A stretch of 48,084 nucleotides of DNA from Bacteroidales bacterium (lineage in GTDB: Bacteria; Bacteroidota; Bacteroidia; Bacteroidales; UBA1715). Shown here piece after piece: positions 18,451 to 27,797 of the stretch; position 1 is the first letter of the stretch, and the number at the start of each line of letters is the position of its first letter. The stretch is taken from assembly GCA_027858745.1 (NCBI GenBank), contig JAQICB010000021.1, positions 1-48,084 of the forward strand. The letters run 5' to 3'. Position numbers and translations under genes: made by a program. The notes below the pieces were generated by a model. It was given only the letters and a program-made list of their open reading frames with translations. It was not told where the DNA came from and ran no database searches.

Positions 18451-18484
18451 AAGGAGCTTGTTACAAACAAACTCCTTTTTTTTT
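18451..18484. terminator. Bidirectional terminator between the GH9 and DUF2795 genes
   Basis: The stem is AAGGAG-C-TTGTT (18451-18462) with AACAA-A-CTCCTT (18466-18477), one mismatch, loop ACA. A-rich sequence precedes it and a T run follows, so it can terminate transcripts from both of the converging genes. Confidence 0.85.
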
Positions 18485-18498
18485 TGAATTTTTTGTAC

Positions 18499-18720
18499 TT
18501 AATATTCATCTTCATTAAAGAAAAAATCATCTTTACTTGGATAATCAGGCCAAATATCTTCAATACTTTCGTAGACATCACCCTCATCCTCTATTTCCTG
18601 AAGATTTTCGATAACTTCGAGCGGTGCTCCCGAACGAATAGCGTAATCGATTAATTCATCTTTAGTCGCCGGCCATGGAGCATCTTCGAGTTTTGAAGCA
18701 AGTTCTAAGGTCCAATACAT
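18499..18720 (-). CDS. DUF2795 family small protein
   Basis: A 73-residue acidic protein. The segment LASKLEDAPWPATKDELIDYAIRSG resembles the DUF2795 fold (short helical domain with the PATKxELI motif); the remainder, VIENLQEIEDEGDVYESIEDIWPDYPS, is typical of the Bacteroidota members. Its role is unknown. It is transcribed toward GH9 and shares the bidirectional terminator. It starts 54 nt after the end of the cobalamin adenosyltransferase gene on the same strand and may be co-transcribed with it. Confidence 0.8.
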   Translation of the reverse strand: MYWTLELASKLEDAPWPATKDELIDYAIRSGAPLEVIENLQEIEDEGDVYESIEDIWPDYPSKDDFFFNEDEY

Positions 18721-18774
18721 AATGTTTAAGTTTTAGTTGTGAATTTTCTGCGAATAAATGAAAAAAAAAGTATA

Positions 18775-19320
18775 TTACAAAATTGGTTTCCATGTTATTT
18801 CACTTTTGTTGAAATCTTTTAATATTTTCCGAGCCAAAACAAATAAAAAATCAGATAAACGATTAAGGAAGCGTATAACATCCTGATTGACTGGGGCTTC
18901 TTCAGACAAACGAATTACATTACGCTCTCCTCTCCTACACACCGTACGTGCCACATGACATTGCGAAGAAATTGGATGACCGCCCGGCACAATAAAATTT
19001 GCCAATACCGGCAAAGCATCGGTATATTCATCTATTTTTTGTTCTAACTGTTTAATCTGTTTTTCGGAAAAATCCGGTGTTTTTTTCGTATCCGAATCTT
19101 CATTAGCCAAATGCGAACAAATAGCAAACAAAGTATGTTGAATTTGTGCTAAAAATTCCGAATCATCTTCATTTTCAATCATATCTCGAAGTAAGCCAAC
19201 ATGAGCGTTCAACTCATCAATAGTTCCATATGAATCCAATCGAATATGGTATTTAGAAACACGCGTACCACCCAATAATGAAGTTGTACCGGCATCCCCA
19301 GTTTTTGTATATATTTTCAT
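18775..19320 (-). CDS. ATP:cob(I)alamin adenosyltransferase, PduO type
   Basis: Transfers the adenosyl group of ATP to reduced cobalamin, giving adenosylcobalamin for B12-dependent mutases. The 181 residues match the PduO/MMAB family. The N-terminal KIYTKTGDAGTTSLLGG ATP-binding motif is present, as is RTVCRRGERNVI with its conserved Arg residues and the C-terminal RFLNRLSDFLFVLAR helix. No other cobalamin gene is in the window, so it probably serves a salvaged cofactor; that is inference. The start ATG gives the usual MKIYTKTGD N-terminus. It faces the divergent SDR gene across 103 bp. Confidence 0.95.
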   Translation of the reverse strand: MKIYTKTGDAGTTSLLGGTRVSKYHIRLDSYGTIDELNAHVGLLRDMIENEDDSEFLAQIQHTLFAICSHLANEDSDTKKTPDFSEKQIKQLEQKIDEYTDALPVLANFIVPGGHPISSQCHVARTVCRRGERNVIRLSEEAPVNQDVIRFLNRLSDFLFVLARKILKDFNKSEITWKPIL

Positions 19321-19423
19321 ATTTTTATTGTTTTACATTATTGACACAAAAAATAACAGTATATTACAGATTATTTCAACTAAAATAAGAATTATTTATG
19401 AATTTTCTTAAAAAATTACAATA

Positions 19424-20245
19424 ATGAACTCACAGATAGTATTAATAACCGGAGCATCTTCGGGAATAGGAAAACGAACAGCAGAAATTCTTCTCACGCA
19501 AGGATACATTGTATACGGTGCTGCTCGGCGAATCGAAAACATGCAATCTATTAAAGATCAAGGAGCTCACGTTCATTACCTTGATATTACCGACGATGCC
19601 AGCATACAAGCCTTGGTTGATACAATTATAAAAGAACAGGGACGACTAGACATCCTCATAAACAATGCGGGTTACGGCTCATACGGAGCAATAGAAGATG
19701 TGCCTATTTCTGAAGGAAAAAGACAATTCGACGTGAATCTGTTTGGTCTTGCCCGATTAAGCCAATTAGTAATTCCACACATGCGAGAACAATCATTCGG
19801 GAAAATTATCAATATATCTTCCGTAGCCGGAAAAACACACTCACCTCTTGGCGGTTGGTATCACGCTTCGAAACATGCATTGGAAGGCCTATCTGACTGT
19901 TTGCGATTCGAATTGAAACCCTTCGGTATTGACGTTATTATAATTGAGCCCGGGTTAATCGCAACAGAGTGGGACGATATAGCACTCGAATCGGCAGAAA
20001 CATATTCGGGAAAAACAATATATAAACCATATATTCAAGGATTACGAAATTTATTTTCAAACATGAATCCTGCTGCTCCTGATTTAATTGCACACACAAT
20101 TATTAAATCAATGAAAGCTCATAAACCAAAAACCAGATACGTTGCCGGTTTTGGCACAAAACCATTATTGTTTTTCAAAAAATTCATGTCAGATAATCTA
20201 TACGACTCAATTATGCGAAACATGAGCAAACGAGGGAAGAAATAA
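19424..20245 (+). CDS. Short-chain dehydrogenase/reductase (classical SDR)
   Basis: A 273-residue NAD(P)-dependent oxidoreductase of unknown substrate. The Rossmann motif TGASSGIG (residues 9-16), NNAG (80-83), the catalytic Ser near 132-133 and the YxxxK pair Tyr146/Lys150 are all present. AARR after the second beta strand (residues 33-36) suggests NADPH preference. The C-terminal part (IEPGLIATEWDDIALES) is the usual substrate-lid region. Bacteroidota carry many such stand-alone SDRs. It is transcribed alone, with a structured intergenic region after its stop. Confidence 0.92.
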   Translation: MNSQIVLITGASSGIGKRTAEILLTQGYIVYGAARRIENMQSIKDQGAHVHYLDITDDASIQALVDTIIKEQGRLDILINNAGYGSYGAIEDVPISEGKRQFDVNLFGLARLSQLVIPHMREQSFGKIINISSVAGKTHSPLGGWYHASKHALEGLSDCLRFELKPFGIDVIIIEPGLIATEWDDIALESAETYSGKTIYKPYIQGLRNLFSNMNPAAPDLIAHTIIKSMKAHKPKTRYVAGFGTKPLLFFKKFMSDNLYDSIMRNMSKRGKK

Positions 20246-20250
20246 ATCTA

Positions 20251-20409
20251 TAAACCTGATTTCGATATAATTTTTTAGGTTCAGAACGCTTATAAATAGT
20301 GAGGTTCAATCAAAAATAATAACGGGTTTTTAAATTATTTTTGAGCTGAAGATGGCTGTTTATAAGCGGAAAAAGTATGCTTTGCATAAAAAAGATTACC
20401 TGCTAAATC
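20251..20409. repeat. Diverged copy of the dispersed repeat plus a long imperfect hairpin
   Basis: This is the intergenic region between converging genes. 20252-20285 resembles the start of the right-end repeat at 47940-47974 (AACCTGA, TTCGA, ATTTTT and GTTCAGA in the same order). It is followed by an approximately 82-nt imperfect hairpin: 20287-20299 pairs with 20356-20368 (12 of 13), TTCA at 20305-20308 pairs with TGAA at 20347-20350, and CAAAAATAAT at 20311-20320 pairs perfectly with 20334-20343. There is no open reading frame. It could act as a bidirectional terminator or a structured RNA. Confidence 0.6.
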
Positions 20410-23004
20410 TTACTGTCCTTCAGAAAATTTATGAATAAACCCACTCAAAATACGTGGTTGAAGTGTGCAGTCTTGCCAATATTCGTACACATCACAAACA
20501 TAGTAAAATACCCCATCGGGTAAATTTTTCTGTGTTCTTTGGTGTAATCCTTTCCAATTCAATTCCGGGTCTTTTGTTTCAAAAACTAAATCACCCCAAC
20601 TGTTATATATTTTCATATCAACTTTTTGTACATATTTGTTCTGTGCAGGAACATATATTTCATTCTCACCATCATTATTTGGCGTGAAAATATTTGGCAA
20701 AATATACACCGGGCAGGTATACAAGCAGGTATCGGTATTTTTTTCACTTTCATTTCCTACATTATCGACACTTGTTACATAATAGCAGGAGGACATGGTT
20801 GCGTCTTGTTCCGAAAAAGCATGAACATACCTCCGAGCATCATACGGAACTTCTTCCAATAAATTAAAAGAATCCATAGCACACGAACGGTAATAGATTC
20901 TCACATTCACAATATCAGTAGAAAGAGAATCCCATTCTATTGTATGGGTAAAATTCTCACAACTTTGTGTAACAGAAAAGGAAATAGGTTTTGGCGGCAC
21001 AGTATCTATGGGTTGCGCACACATTATTTGTGATGAATTATATACTCGTTTGGGTAATTGTTCCGATTCGAAATACCCGGACGTTCTTACATAATAACAA
21101 TACTCCTGTAAATTAACTAAAGCGGAATCTCGAAATACATTGTTTTGAAAAATACCGAGAGAATCAAATCCACCAAGAGAATCCTGACGATACACAAAAA
21201 CGGTATCATTTTCCCAACTCACATGGGTTTCTACATGCAATTCCAAAAACGAATCTCCGGCACCTAATGATAGTAAGGGTGACGACGAAATTGGTGAGGA
21301 TGATACAAAAACTAAACTATCAGCCACACGCGAATACATATCTACCCGATACGAATACGGATACAATTTTGAACACACTGACTTATCATAAAAAACAGTA
21401 TCGGTATTGTCGGTAACATGAAGAATTTCGGTAAAATTATCAGTCGAAAAACCTTCTGCTCGCAGTAATGAATATTCGTAGGGTTTCGGATATAACAGGG
21501 TATCAATATCACGAGGAATTGTCCATGTAACCATTATTTCACCATCATCGCAGGAAGTGTTTTCGACACTCACATTCGTTATGACGGGCGTTACAGGTTC
21601 AACCGTAACACAGGTTTCATCGGAAATATAGCTCGACACAGTATCTGTTTTGTACACAGAAAACAGGCGGTAACAGTACGTAAAGCCCGGGCTCACCCCC
21701 CAATCATCATAGGTGTCGATAAAGCTTGAGTCCCCATTTGACGCACTTCCCACAAAGGTGTAATCCTCAGATAATTCTGCGGGCATACCATATTCACAAT
21801 ATGACGGGGTATACAATATTGGTTTTTTACTTCGATAAACATCATACCTCATTACAACATTATTACTATCATTATCGGTCCATTCCACACTATTTGTATT
21901 ATCTGCATAATCAACAGATAATTGCTTTGAAGGGTGACCAATAACAGTAATATTAAGATATTGTAATGCCGACAAAGAAACATCTGCTCCGGCATCAGTT
22001 GCCTTAAAAACAACAGTATACGGTTGCTTCCGCACTTCCGAAGCTCCGGGAACCCAAACAAAATCAGTTGTAACAGAACCGGAACCGGAAGTATTTGTAA
22101 ACTGAGCCACGTTGTGTGTAGCTTCCAGAGGACCTCCACGAGCAGTTAGTTGCATATAATCGCCATCAGGATCAGTTGCGGAAACGCTTACTCGCACTGT
22201 ATCATCGGCACGCACACACACATCAGAAAGGGGGGTAAAAACCGGGACACGATTATCTGTTTCAAAAACTTCTATCTGAATATCACGTGCAACATACCCA
22301 ATTTTAATCCCGTTACGCCATTCCTCTATGTGCATTGCAACATTATAACTACCAACAGCAATTGGAGCATCCCAAATCAAATCACCATTAACAGAATCAA
22401 CTCGCAACTCATTACTAGCAGCCGGAAAGGTATAATTGGGTATTTCTTCTCCATGAGCACCGCGACACACAGCCAAAGAATACGAAAGGCTGTCTCCGTC
22501 AACATCATAAGCAGCTGGATTATGTACAAATCGCTGTCCCAAAGCAGCCTTATCGACCGGCGGATTCAATAGGATTGGCGTACTATTACCACCCAAAACA
22601 GGATCGATTTTTATCGTTGTAGAAATTGAAAAAGGAATATTTACCGAATCAAATATATTTTTAATTCCCGAATTTCTATTAGGGTCTTCCATAACAATTT
22701 TGTAAACTCCGGGGCCGGGAAACGTATGTGTCGCAACATACGTGTTTTTTGTATAGTTGTCGGGCAAATAATTTATAGTTGCTCGTTGCACAAAACTTGT
22801 TGTTCCATCGCCCCACTCAACCGGCAACTGTCCTCTGTATTCATTCGCAGCACTCGGAGTATAGGTATAGGTAACGATAGTAACTTCGTAAGTGTACGCT
22901 GAAATTTGTTTGTACGTAATCTCCCCTGCTCTATTATGCGTTGCATACGCAAATTGAGTACATAATAGACAAAGAAATACAGTACCAAAAAAAAATTTCA
23001 TCAT
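20410..23004 (-). CDS. T9SS type-B sorting-domain protein, gliding-motility associated family
   Basis: An 864-residue exported surface protein. A signal peptide covers about residues 1-21 (ending FAYA), followed by THNRAGEITY, a typical start for this Bacteroidota family. An Ig/PKD-like region follows (GDGTTS, ATHTFPGPGVYKI, then SLSYSLAVCRG), then several FN3/Ig-like modules. The C-terminal ~95 residues (from VYILPNIFTPNNDGENE, with NSWGDLVFE and DGVFYYVCDVY) are the type-B T9SS sorting domain first described in SprB-like gliding adhesins. The mature protein is likely on the cell surface; ligand unknown. Its ATG overlaps the stop of the DUF6702-like gene (ATGA), so the two are translationally coupled. 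Confidence 0.88.
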   Translation of the reverse strand: MMKFFFGTVFLCLLCTQFAYATHNRAGEITYKQISAYTYEVTIVTYTYTPSAANEYRGQLPVEWGDGTTSFVQRATINYLPDNYTKNTYVATHTFPGPGVYKIVMEDPNRNSGIKNIFDSVNIPFSISTTIKIDPVLGGNSTPILLNPPVDKAALGQRFVHNPAAYDVDGDSLSYSLAVCRGAHGEEIPNYTFPAASNELRVDSVNGDLIWDAPIAVGSYNVAMHIEEWRNGIKIGYVARDIQIEVFETDNRVPVFTPLSDVCVRADDTVRVSVSATDPDGDYMQLTARGGPLEATHNVAQFTNTSGSGSVTTDFVWVPGASEVRKQPYTVVFKATDAGADVSLSALQYLNITVIGHPSKQLSVDYADNTNSVEWTDNDSNNVVMRYDVYRSKKPILYTPSYCEYGMPAELSEDYTFVGSASNGDSSFIDTYDDWGVSPGFTYCYRLFSVYKTDTVSSYISDETCVTVEPVTPVITNVSVENTSCDDGEIMVTWTIPRDIDTLLYPKPYEYSLLRAEGFSTDNFTEILHVTDNTDTVFYDKSVCSKLYPYSYRVDMYSRVADSLVFVSSSPISSSPLLSLGAGDSFLELHVETHVSWENDTVFVYRQDSLGGFDSLGIFQNNVFRDSALVNLQEYCYYVRTSGYFESEQLPKRVYNSSQIMCAQPIDTVPPKPISFSVTQSCENFTHTIEWDSLSTDIVNVRIYYRSCAMDSFNLLEEVPYDARRYVHAFSEQDATMSSCYYVTSVDNVGNESEKNTDTCLYTCPVYILPNIFTPNNDGENEIYVPAQNKYVQKVDMKIYNSWGDLVFETKDPELNWKGLHQRTQKNLPDGVFYYVCDVYEYWQDCTLQPRILSGFIHKFSEGQ

Positions 23005-23474
23005 TGCAAATTAATAGTTATATTTTGATTTTTGCAATCTAACACATATCCTTTTTCAGAATTTTCTACCGAAACAATACATAAATTTTTTTGTTCTTCA
23101 AAAATCTCACATAAAAGTGAATTGCTATACAAAAAACTATGCACATCTGAGGGCATTTTTACGTGAGCATATACCCAATAAAATTCATCTTTTTCGAAAC
23201 ACGAATCAATACTCATATACAAATCTTGAATTTCTGTGGCACACACCATCTGTTTATTATATATTTCTTCAATTCCTGCCTCAGAACGTTCTCGCCACGA
23301 ATTTCCAAATACAAACTCAACATCATGTGTATATATTTTTGTGAGAAATTGAATAGAGTCCGTTTGCACATGAATTTTTGTATAGGAAATATGTACCGGA
23401 TGTAATACAGCTGAACAAGTAATATACGCAAAAACAATTAATAAGCCTATTTTAACTTGTTTATTAAAATACAT
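23001..23474 (-). CDS. DUF6702-like secreted protein
   Basis: A 157-residue protein with an N-terminal hydrophobic signal or anchor (about residues 8-24), then HPVHISYTKIHVQTDSIQF, resembling the HPxHxSxTEI opening of the Bacteroidota DUF6702 family. It contains five Cys in the mature part and a WVYAHVKMPSD segment. Function is unknown. It overlaps the type-B T9SS protein gene by 4 nt and follows the DksA-like gene by 9 nt, forming a three-gene minus-strand set. Family assignment is from motif resemblance only. Confidence 0.65.
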   Translation of the reverse strand: MYFNKQVKIGLLIVFAYITCSAVLHPVHISYTKIHVQTDSIQFLTKIYTHDVEFVFGNSWRERSEAGIEEIYNKQMVCATEIQDLYMSIDSCFEKDEFYWVYAHVKMPSDVHSFLYSNSLLCEIFEEQKNLCIVSVENSEKGYVLDCKNQNITINLQ

Positions 23475-23483
23475 AGACTTATT

Positions 23484-23822
23484 TTATTTTTTCGTAAAAC
23501 AGCGAGCACAAAATCTAATTTCCGGTCGCAATCGTAATCGTTCAATTTGAATATCTTGTCCACATTTTTCACAGGTTCCAAAATCTGCATCATGTTGATT
23601 GTGTTGTATTTCTTGCAACAATCGCAAACGCTCTTTGGAATTTCGCACACTTGCCTCGTAAATAGTTTTATTTTGTATTGCATCCATGCGAGAAACTCTG
23701 CCAATTGCATTATCCGGGGAAATTGGTTCAATAAAAGATTGCAACTCTTCAATTTTTGTGCTTGTTTTTTCTATTTCCTGAGCAATAACCCGGCGAATTT
23801 CATTTTTATCTTCTTCCTTCAT
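23484..23822 (-). CDS. TraR/DksA family C4-type zinc finger protein
   Basis: A 112-residue cytoplasmic protein with the DksA/TraR layout. An N-terminal coiled-coil hairpin (about residues 5-75) is followed by a C4 zinc finger with Cys84, Cys87, Cys105 and Cys108 (CEKCG and CARC). The family binds the RNA polymerase secondary channel and modulates initiation. The protein is shorter than E. coli DksA (151), as is usual for Bacteroidota paralogues. The tip of the coiled coil, containing DNAIGRVSRMDAIQ, keeps the acidic residue expected there. It heads the set with the DUF6702-like and type-B T9SS genes. Confidence 0.88.
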   Translation of the reverse strand: MKEEDKNEIRRVIAQEIEKTSTKIEELQSFIEPISPDNAIGRVSRMDAIQNKTIYEASVRNSKERLRLLQEIQHNQHDADFGTCEKCGQDIQIERLRLRPEIRFCARCFTKK

Positions 23823-23885
23823 AGTTCAAAAACATAAAATATTGTATGCAAGATACACATAAATTTGGAAGGAAACAGATAGTTT

Positions 23886-26135
23886 CTATAAAGAAATACC
23901 ACCGGAAGCTTCCATATGTGCAAGTGTTAATTTAATATCTTGATACGTATAATCATGTGGCACATGCTCTTTTATTGCTTTTAAAGAATAGGTCTTTTGA
24001 GAGGAAATACATTTTTTAATAGTAGAAACCACATCTTCGGGAATAATATCTACAACATCAATCATACCCTCAGCAACGAAATAACAAAGATGTCCGGCTA
24101 TTGTACTCGGCTTAAGACTTCGCTCAATCGAAATTTGTTCGATACTCATACCCGACTCAAACATTTCGTAGGATATTTCCTGAGTTGAACGGCCATCTTT
24201 TATTTTAGAAGAAGATTTCGTTGATTTTTTTGCTTTGGATTTAGTCGGTTTTAATTTTTTTCTTTTTTCCTGAATATATTCCGGCAGCATATCTTTTTTC
24301 TGCACATCTTGATTGGAGAGAACAGCCTCAATAATCAGAATACATTTCCGCATTTTTTGAAATTGATTGAAACACAACAATTCTAAAGAACGCAATTCAT
24401 TTTCGAAAGCCTTCACTCCCCGTTGTGACTGCAAATCGTCAATAATGAGAAAAAAGCTGTTTGAAATTTCATCGAACAAAGGTTCAAAATAATTGACTGC
24501 CGCAGTAACTCGTTCGAGTACAAAAGACAAATCATTTTCTTGCATAAACATTCTTTGCACCTGTGTCTGAAACTGCATAGCCACGGTAGCCACGGGTGGA
24601 ATTTTCACACTTATTTGTTCTACTGCCTTTTTATAGGCTTGTTTATTCGAACGTCCGGTATCTTTTGTGTACGTACTCAAATGATGATTCATTTCGTACT
24701 TAACAGCCGAAATATCAAAAGCTTCCATAATAAACGATTGCACATAATTTTGCACCCCATTCTGATACTCTGAATTTAATTCATCATTCGATAATTTTCT
24801 ATTTGCGAACTGCAACAAACGTCTGTTTTGTTCCGGAATATTTGTATGAATTGCTTGAGTAAGCACGAGTCCGTCGAGAGATTCAAGTCGCGACAAAGCT
24901 ACATAAATCTGACCCGGAGCAAAAGCATCAGACACATCAATAATTGCTTGTTTAAATGTAAGCCCCTGACTTTTGTGAACAGTTACAGCCCACGCTAATT
25001 TAATAGGATAATGAGTAAACGTGCCGAGCTCCTTTTCCTCTATAGCTCCCGTCGATTTATTCAATTCAAACCGTTTATGCTCCCACATATAGCGTTCTAC
25101 CGAAACAATTGTATTAGTTTCAGGAAAGCGAACCAAAATCTCATCATTACTCAGCGAGTGAATGACTCCAATTTTCCCGTTATAGTAGAGAGACTCTCCG
25201 GAATAATCATTTTTCACAAACATTATTTGTGCTCCCTCTTTAAACTCAGTTTTATATTCCAAAGGATATAAATGTTCCGAAAAATCGCCACGTACAATAG
25301 CTTCATAATAAAAAGATTCCGAAGGTAATTGAGCTAATTCACGAGAATTTATCGTATTAGCTTTATTATTATGCGTCGTGATATGAATATACGAATCCTC
25401 TTCTCTCGGTTTAAAATCGGGCTGTACAAACTTATTAAGAATTTCAATATCAGAATCGAGCACAATATTATTTCGTAAATTATTAAGAATAGACACAAAA
25501 TCCTTATCAGTCTGCCGATAAATTCGTTCCAATTCGATAACAATAGGTTTTTGTTGCTGAAACACATGTGCATCAAAAAAATACATGCTTTTGTAATAAT
25601 TCTTCAACACGGCCCATTCATTATCTTTTACAATAGGAGGAAGCTGAAGCATATCACCAATAAACAAAACTTGCAAACCGCCAAAAGGCAACGAACGCTT
25701 ACGACGAACATAGCGTAACACAAAATCAATTGCATCAAGCAAATCGGCACGTAACATACTCACCTCATCAATTATCAACAGTTCTGCCTGTTTCAATAGA
25801 TTTCGTTTAGCACTATTTAGTTTTATTTTTTTAGGTAAATACGACAAAGGTGTCAACTGAAAATTGAGCGTATTAGATTGTGTAAACTGAGTCGTATCGG
25901 GCACAAATGCCCCAAAAGGTAATTGAAATAAAGAATGAATAGTAACACCTCCCGCATTTAAGGCCGCAATACCGGTTGGTGCCGCTATAATATATTCCTT
26001 GTGCGTATGCGACACAATATTATGCAAAAGTGTTGTTTTTCCTGTACCTGCTTTACCGGTCAGAAAAATTGCACGATTTGTCGCATTTACAAATTTTATC
26101 GTGTTAAGAGCTTCTTCATTATCTGTAAAATTCAT
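23886..26135 (-). CDS. PIF1-family helicase with C-terminal HTH domain
   Basis: A 749-residue SF1B DNA helicase. Walker A GKAGTGKTT (residues 27-35) and Walker B IIDE (121-124) are intact. The RRM3/PIF1 N-terminal motifs (APTGIAALNAGG, IHSLFQLPFGAF) are followed by the C-terminal UvrD-like VTVHKSQGLTF motif. The region after residue 450 holds a helical segment and then a lysine-rich linker (KRKKLKPTKSKAKKSTKSSSK). The end is a helix-turn-helix of the RecQ-associated type (SYEMFESGMSIEQISIERS and following). PIF1 enzymes unwind G-quadruplexes and stalled forks. It has a divergent promoter region with gdhA and a candidate -7 box 27 bp upstream of the start. Confidence 0.93.
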   Translation of the reverse strand: MNFTDNEEALNTIKFVNATNRAIFLTGKAGTGKTTLLHNIVSHTHKEYIIAAPTGIAALNAGGVTIHSLFQLPFGAFVPDTTQFTQSNTLNFQLTPLSYLPKKIKLNSAKRNLLKQAELLIIDEVSMLRADLLDAIDFVLRYVRRKRSLPFGGLQVLFIGDMLQLPPIVKDNEWAVLKNYYKSMYFFDAHVFQQQKPIVIELERIYRQTDKDFVSILNNLRNNIVLDSDIEILNKFVQPDFKPREEDSYIHITTHNNKANTINSRELAQLPSESFYYEAIVRGDFSEHLYPLEYKTEFKEGAQIMFVKNDYSGESLYYNGKIGVIHSLSNDEILVRFPETNTIVSVERYMWEHKRFELNKSTGAIEEKELGTFTHYPIKLAWAVTVHKSQGLTFKQAIIDVSDAFAPGQIYVALSRLESLDGLVLTQAIHTNIPEQNRRLLQFANRKLSNDELNSEYQNGVQNYVQSFIMEAFDISAVKYEMNHHLSTYTKDTGRSNKQAYKKAVEQISVKIPPVATVAMQFQTQVQRMFMQENDLSFVLERVTAAVNYFEPLFDEISNSFFLIIDDLQSQRGVKAFENELRSLELLCFNQFQKMRKCILIIEAVLSNQDVQKKDMLPEYIQEKRKKLKPTKSKAKKSTKSSSKIKDGRSTQEISYEMFESGMSIEQISIERSLKPSTIAGHLCYFVAEGMIDVVDIIPEDVVSTIKKCISSQKTYSLKAIKEHVPHDYTYQDIKLTLAHMEASGGISL

Positions 26136-26161
26136 ATATCAATATTTTTAGTGTTGCAGCA

Positions 26162-26169
26162 CAAAAATA
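26162..26169 (-). promoter_or_regulatory. Putative -7 box for the PIF1-like helicase gene
   Basis: The minus strand reads TATTTTTG, matching TAnnTTTG, 27 bp upstream of the helicase start. This gives a short leader of about 20 nt. Confidence 0.4.
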
Positions 26170-26281
26170 TAAAAAATCAATATGATTTAACTTTATTTCC
26201 GATTTTTTTTTCTGTTTTTCTTGGGGGTACGTATAACACGTAAATCGAGTACCAAACACCTATAGTTCAACAAAGAAATTG

Positions 26282-26289
26282 TATGTTTG
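26282..26289 (+). promoter_or_regulatory. Putative -7 box for gdhA
   Basis: TATGTTTG matches the Bacteroidota -7 consensus TAnnTTTG. It lies 49 bp before the gdhA ATG. No convincing TTG is seen at -33. Confidence 0.45.
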
Positions 26290-26338
26290 AATACAGAATA
26301 AATTTTCAATTACATATTAATTTTTAAACGCATATCAA

Positions 26339-27691
26339 ATGGCAGATTTATTAGATGTTAAAGTAAATGATTTTATGGCAAAAGTAATTGCCAAAAATCC
26401 TGGTGAAGTAGAATTTCACCAAGCAGTTCAAGAAGTTGTTGAATCATTATTACCTTTTATTGAAGAAAACCCGAAATACAAATCGGCAAAAGTTCTTGAA
26501 AGAATGGTAGAACCTGAACGCGTAATTTTATTCCGTGTACCATGGGTTGACGACAAAGGCGAAATTCAAATCAACCGAGGAATCAGAGTTCAAATGAACA
26601 GTGCTATTGGTCCATACAAAGGTGGATTACGATTTCACCCAACCGTAAGTTTAGGTGTATTAAAATTCTTAGCATTCGAACAAGTTTTCAAAAACAGCTT
26701 AACAACTATCCCAATGGGTGGTGGTAAAGGTGGTTCAGATTTCGACCCAAAAGGAAAAACTGATAATGAAATAATGCGATTCTGCCAAAGCTTTATGACA
26801 GAACTTCAACGCCACGTAGGTGCAGACACAGATATTCCTGCCGGTGATATTGGTGTTGGTGGTCGTGAAATTGGTTTCATGTATGGTCAATACAAACGTC
26901 TTCGTAACGAATTTACCGGTGTATTAACAGGTAAAGCTCTCGAATGGGGCGGTTCTCTTATTCGTCCGGAAGCAACAGGATATGGTGAAGTTTACTTTGC
27001 ACAAGAAATGCTTAAAACTCGTAACGACTCAATGCAAGGCAAAATATGTGTGGTGTCCGGTTCGGGTAATGTTGCACAATTTGCTATTGAAAAAGCAACC
27101 GAATTAGGTGGAAAATGTGTTACGGCTTCTGACTCTAACGGTTTTATTTATGACCCGGACGGAATCGATGCTGAAAAATTAGAATTCATTAAAGACCTTA
27201 AAAACAATAAACGAGGTCGTATTAAAGAATATGCAGAAAAATATAACTGCGAATTTTATGAAGGTAAAACTCCATGGGGAATTAAATGTGATGTTGCATT
27301 CCCATCAGCTACTCAAAACGAATTATTGGAAGAAGATGCAAAAACATTAGTTGCAAACGGTTGTATTTGTGTGTCTGAAGGAGCAAACATGCCATCTACT
27401 CCAGAGGCTGTTGAAATATTCCTTGAAGCAAAAATTCTATACGGTTTAGGTAAAGCTGCTAATGCAGGTGGTGTTGCTACTTCAGGACTTGAAATGGCAC
27501 AAAACTCTATGCGTTTAAACTGGACAAGTGAAGAAGTGGATGCAAAATTACAACAAATCATGAAAAACATTCATGCAACATGTGTAAAACACGGAACTGA
27601 AAAAGACGGTTTTATCAATTACGTGAAAGGTGCAAACATTGGCGGATTTATTAAAGTTGCTGATGCTATGATAGCACAAGGTGTGGTGTAA
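26339..27691 (+). CDS. gdhA: NADP-specific glutamate dehydrogenase
   Basis: Converts 2-oxoglutarate and ammonium to glutamate with NADPH, the main ammonium assimilation route in many Bacteroidota. The 450 residues fit the hexameric bacterial class. The catalytic lysine Lys130 lies in PMGGGKGGSDFDPKGK, the substrate-binding GPYKGGLRFHP motif is at 91-101, and the Rossmann motif SGSGNVAQ lies in the coenzyme domain. The C-terminal NAGGVATSGLEMAQNS segment is typical. It is transcribed alone: divergent from the helicase upstream, with its own strong terminator downstream. Codons are rich in the common AT-ending forms, as expected for a well-expressed gene. Confidence 0.97.
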   Translation: MADLLDVKVNDFMAKVIAKNPGEVEFHQAVQEVVESLLPFIEENPKYKSAKVLERMVEPERVILFRVPWVDDKGEIQINRGIRVQMNSAIGPYKGGLRFHPTVSLGVLKFLAFEQVFKNSLTTIPMGGGKGGSDFDPKGKTDNEIMRFCQSFMTELQRHVGADTDIPAGDIGVGGREIGFMYGQYKRLRNEFTGVLTGKALEWGGSLIRPEATGYGEVYFAQEMLKTRNDSMQGKICVVSGSGNVAQFAIEKATELGGKCVTASDSNGFIYDPDGIDAEKLEFIKDLKNNKRGRIKEYAEKYNCEFYEGKTPWGIKCDVAFPSATQNELLEEDAKTLVANGCICVSEGANMPSTPEAVEIFLEAKILYGLGKAANAGGVATSGLEMAQNSMRLNWTSEEVDAKLQQIMKNIHATCVKHGTEKDGFINYVKGANIGGFIKVADAMIAQGVV

Positions 27692-27720
27692 TTTATATAG
27701 TTTTTACTCATAATTCAAAA

Positions 27721-27756
27721 AAGGTTGTCATATGTTGTATGACAGCCTTTTTTTTA
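27721..27756 (+). terminator. Rho-independent terminator of gdhA
   Basis: The stem GGTTGTCATA (27723-27732) pairs with TATGACAGCC (27738-27747), one G-T pair, loop TGTTG, followed by a run of about ten T. It lies 31 nt past the gdhA stop. Confidence 0.9.
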
Positions 27757-27797
27757 TATTGACCTACCGGGCAACATAAAACCGTTCGAATATTTGT

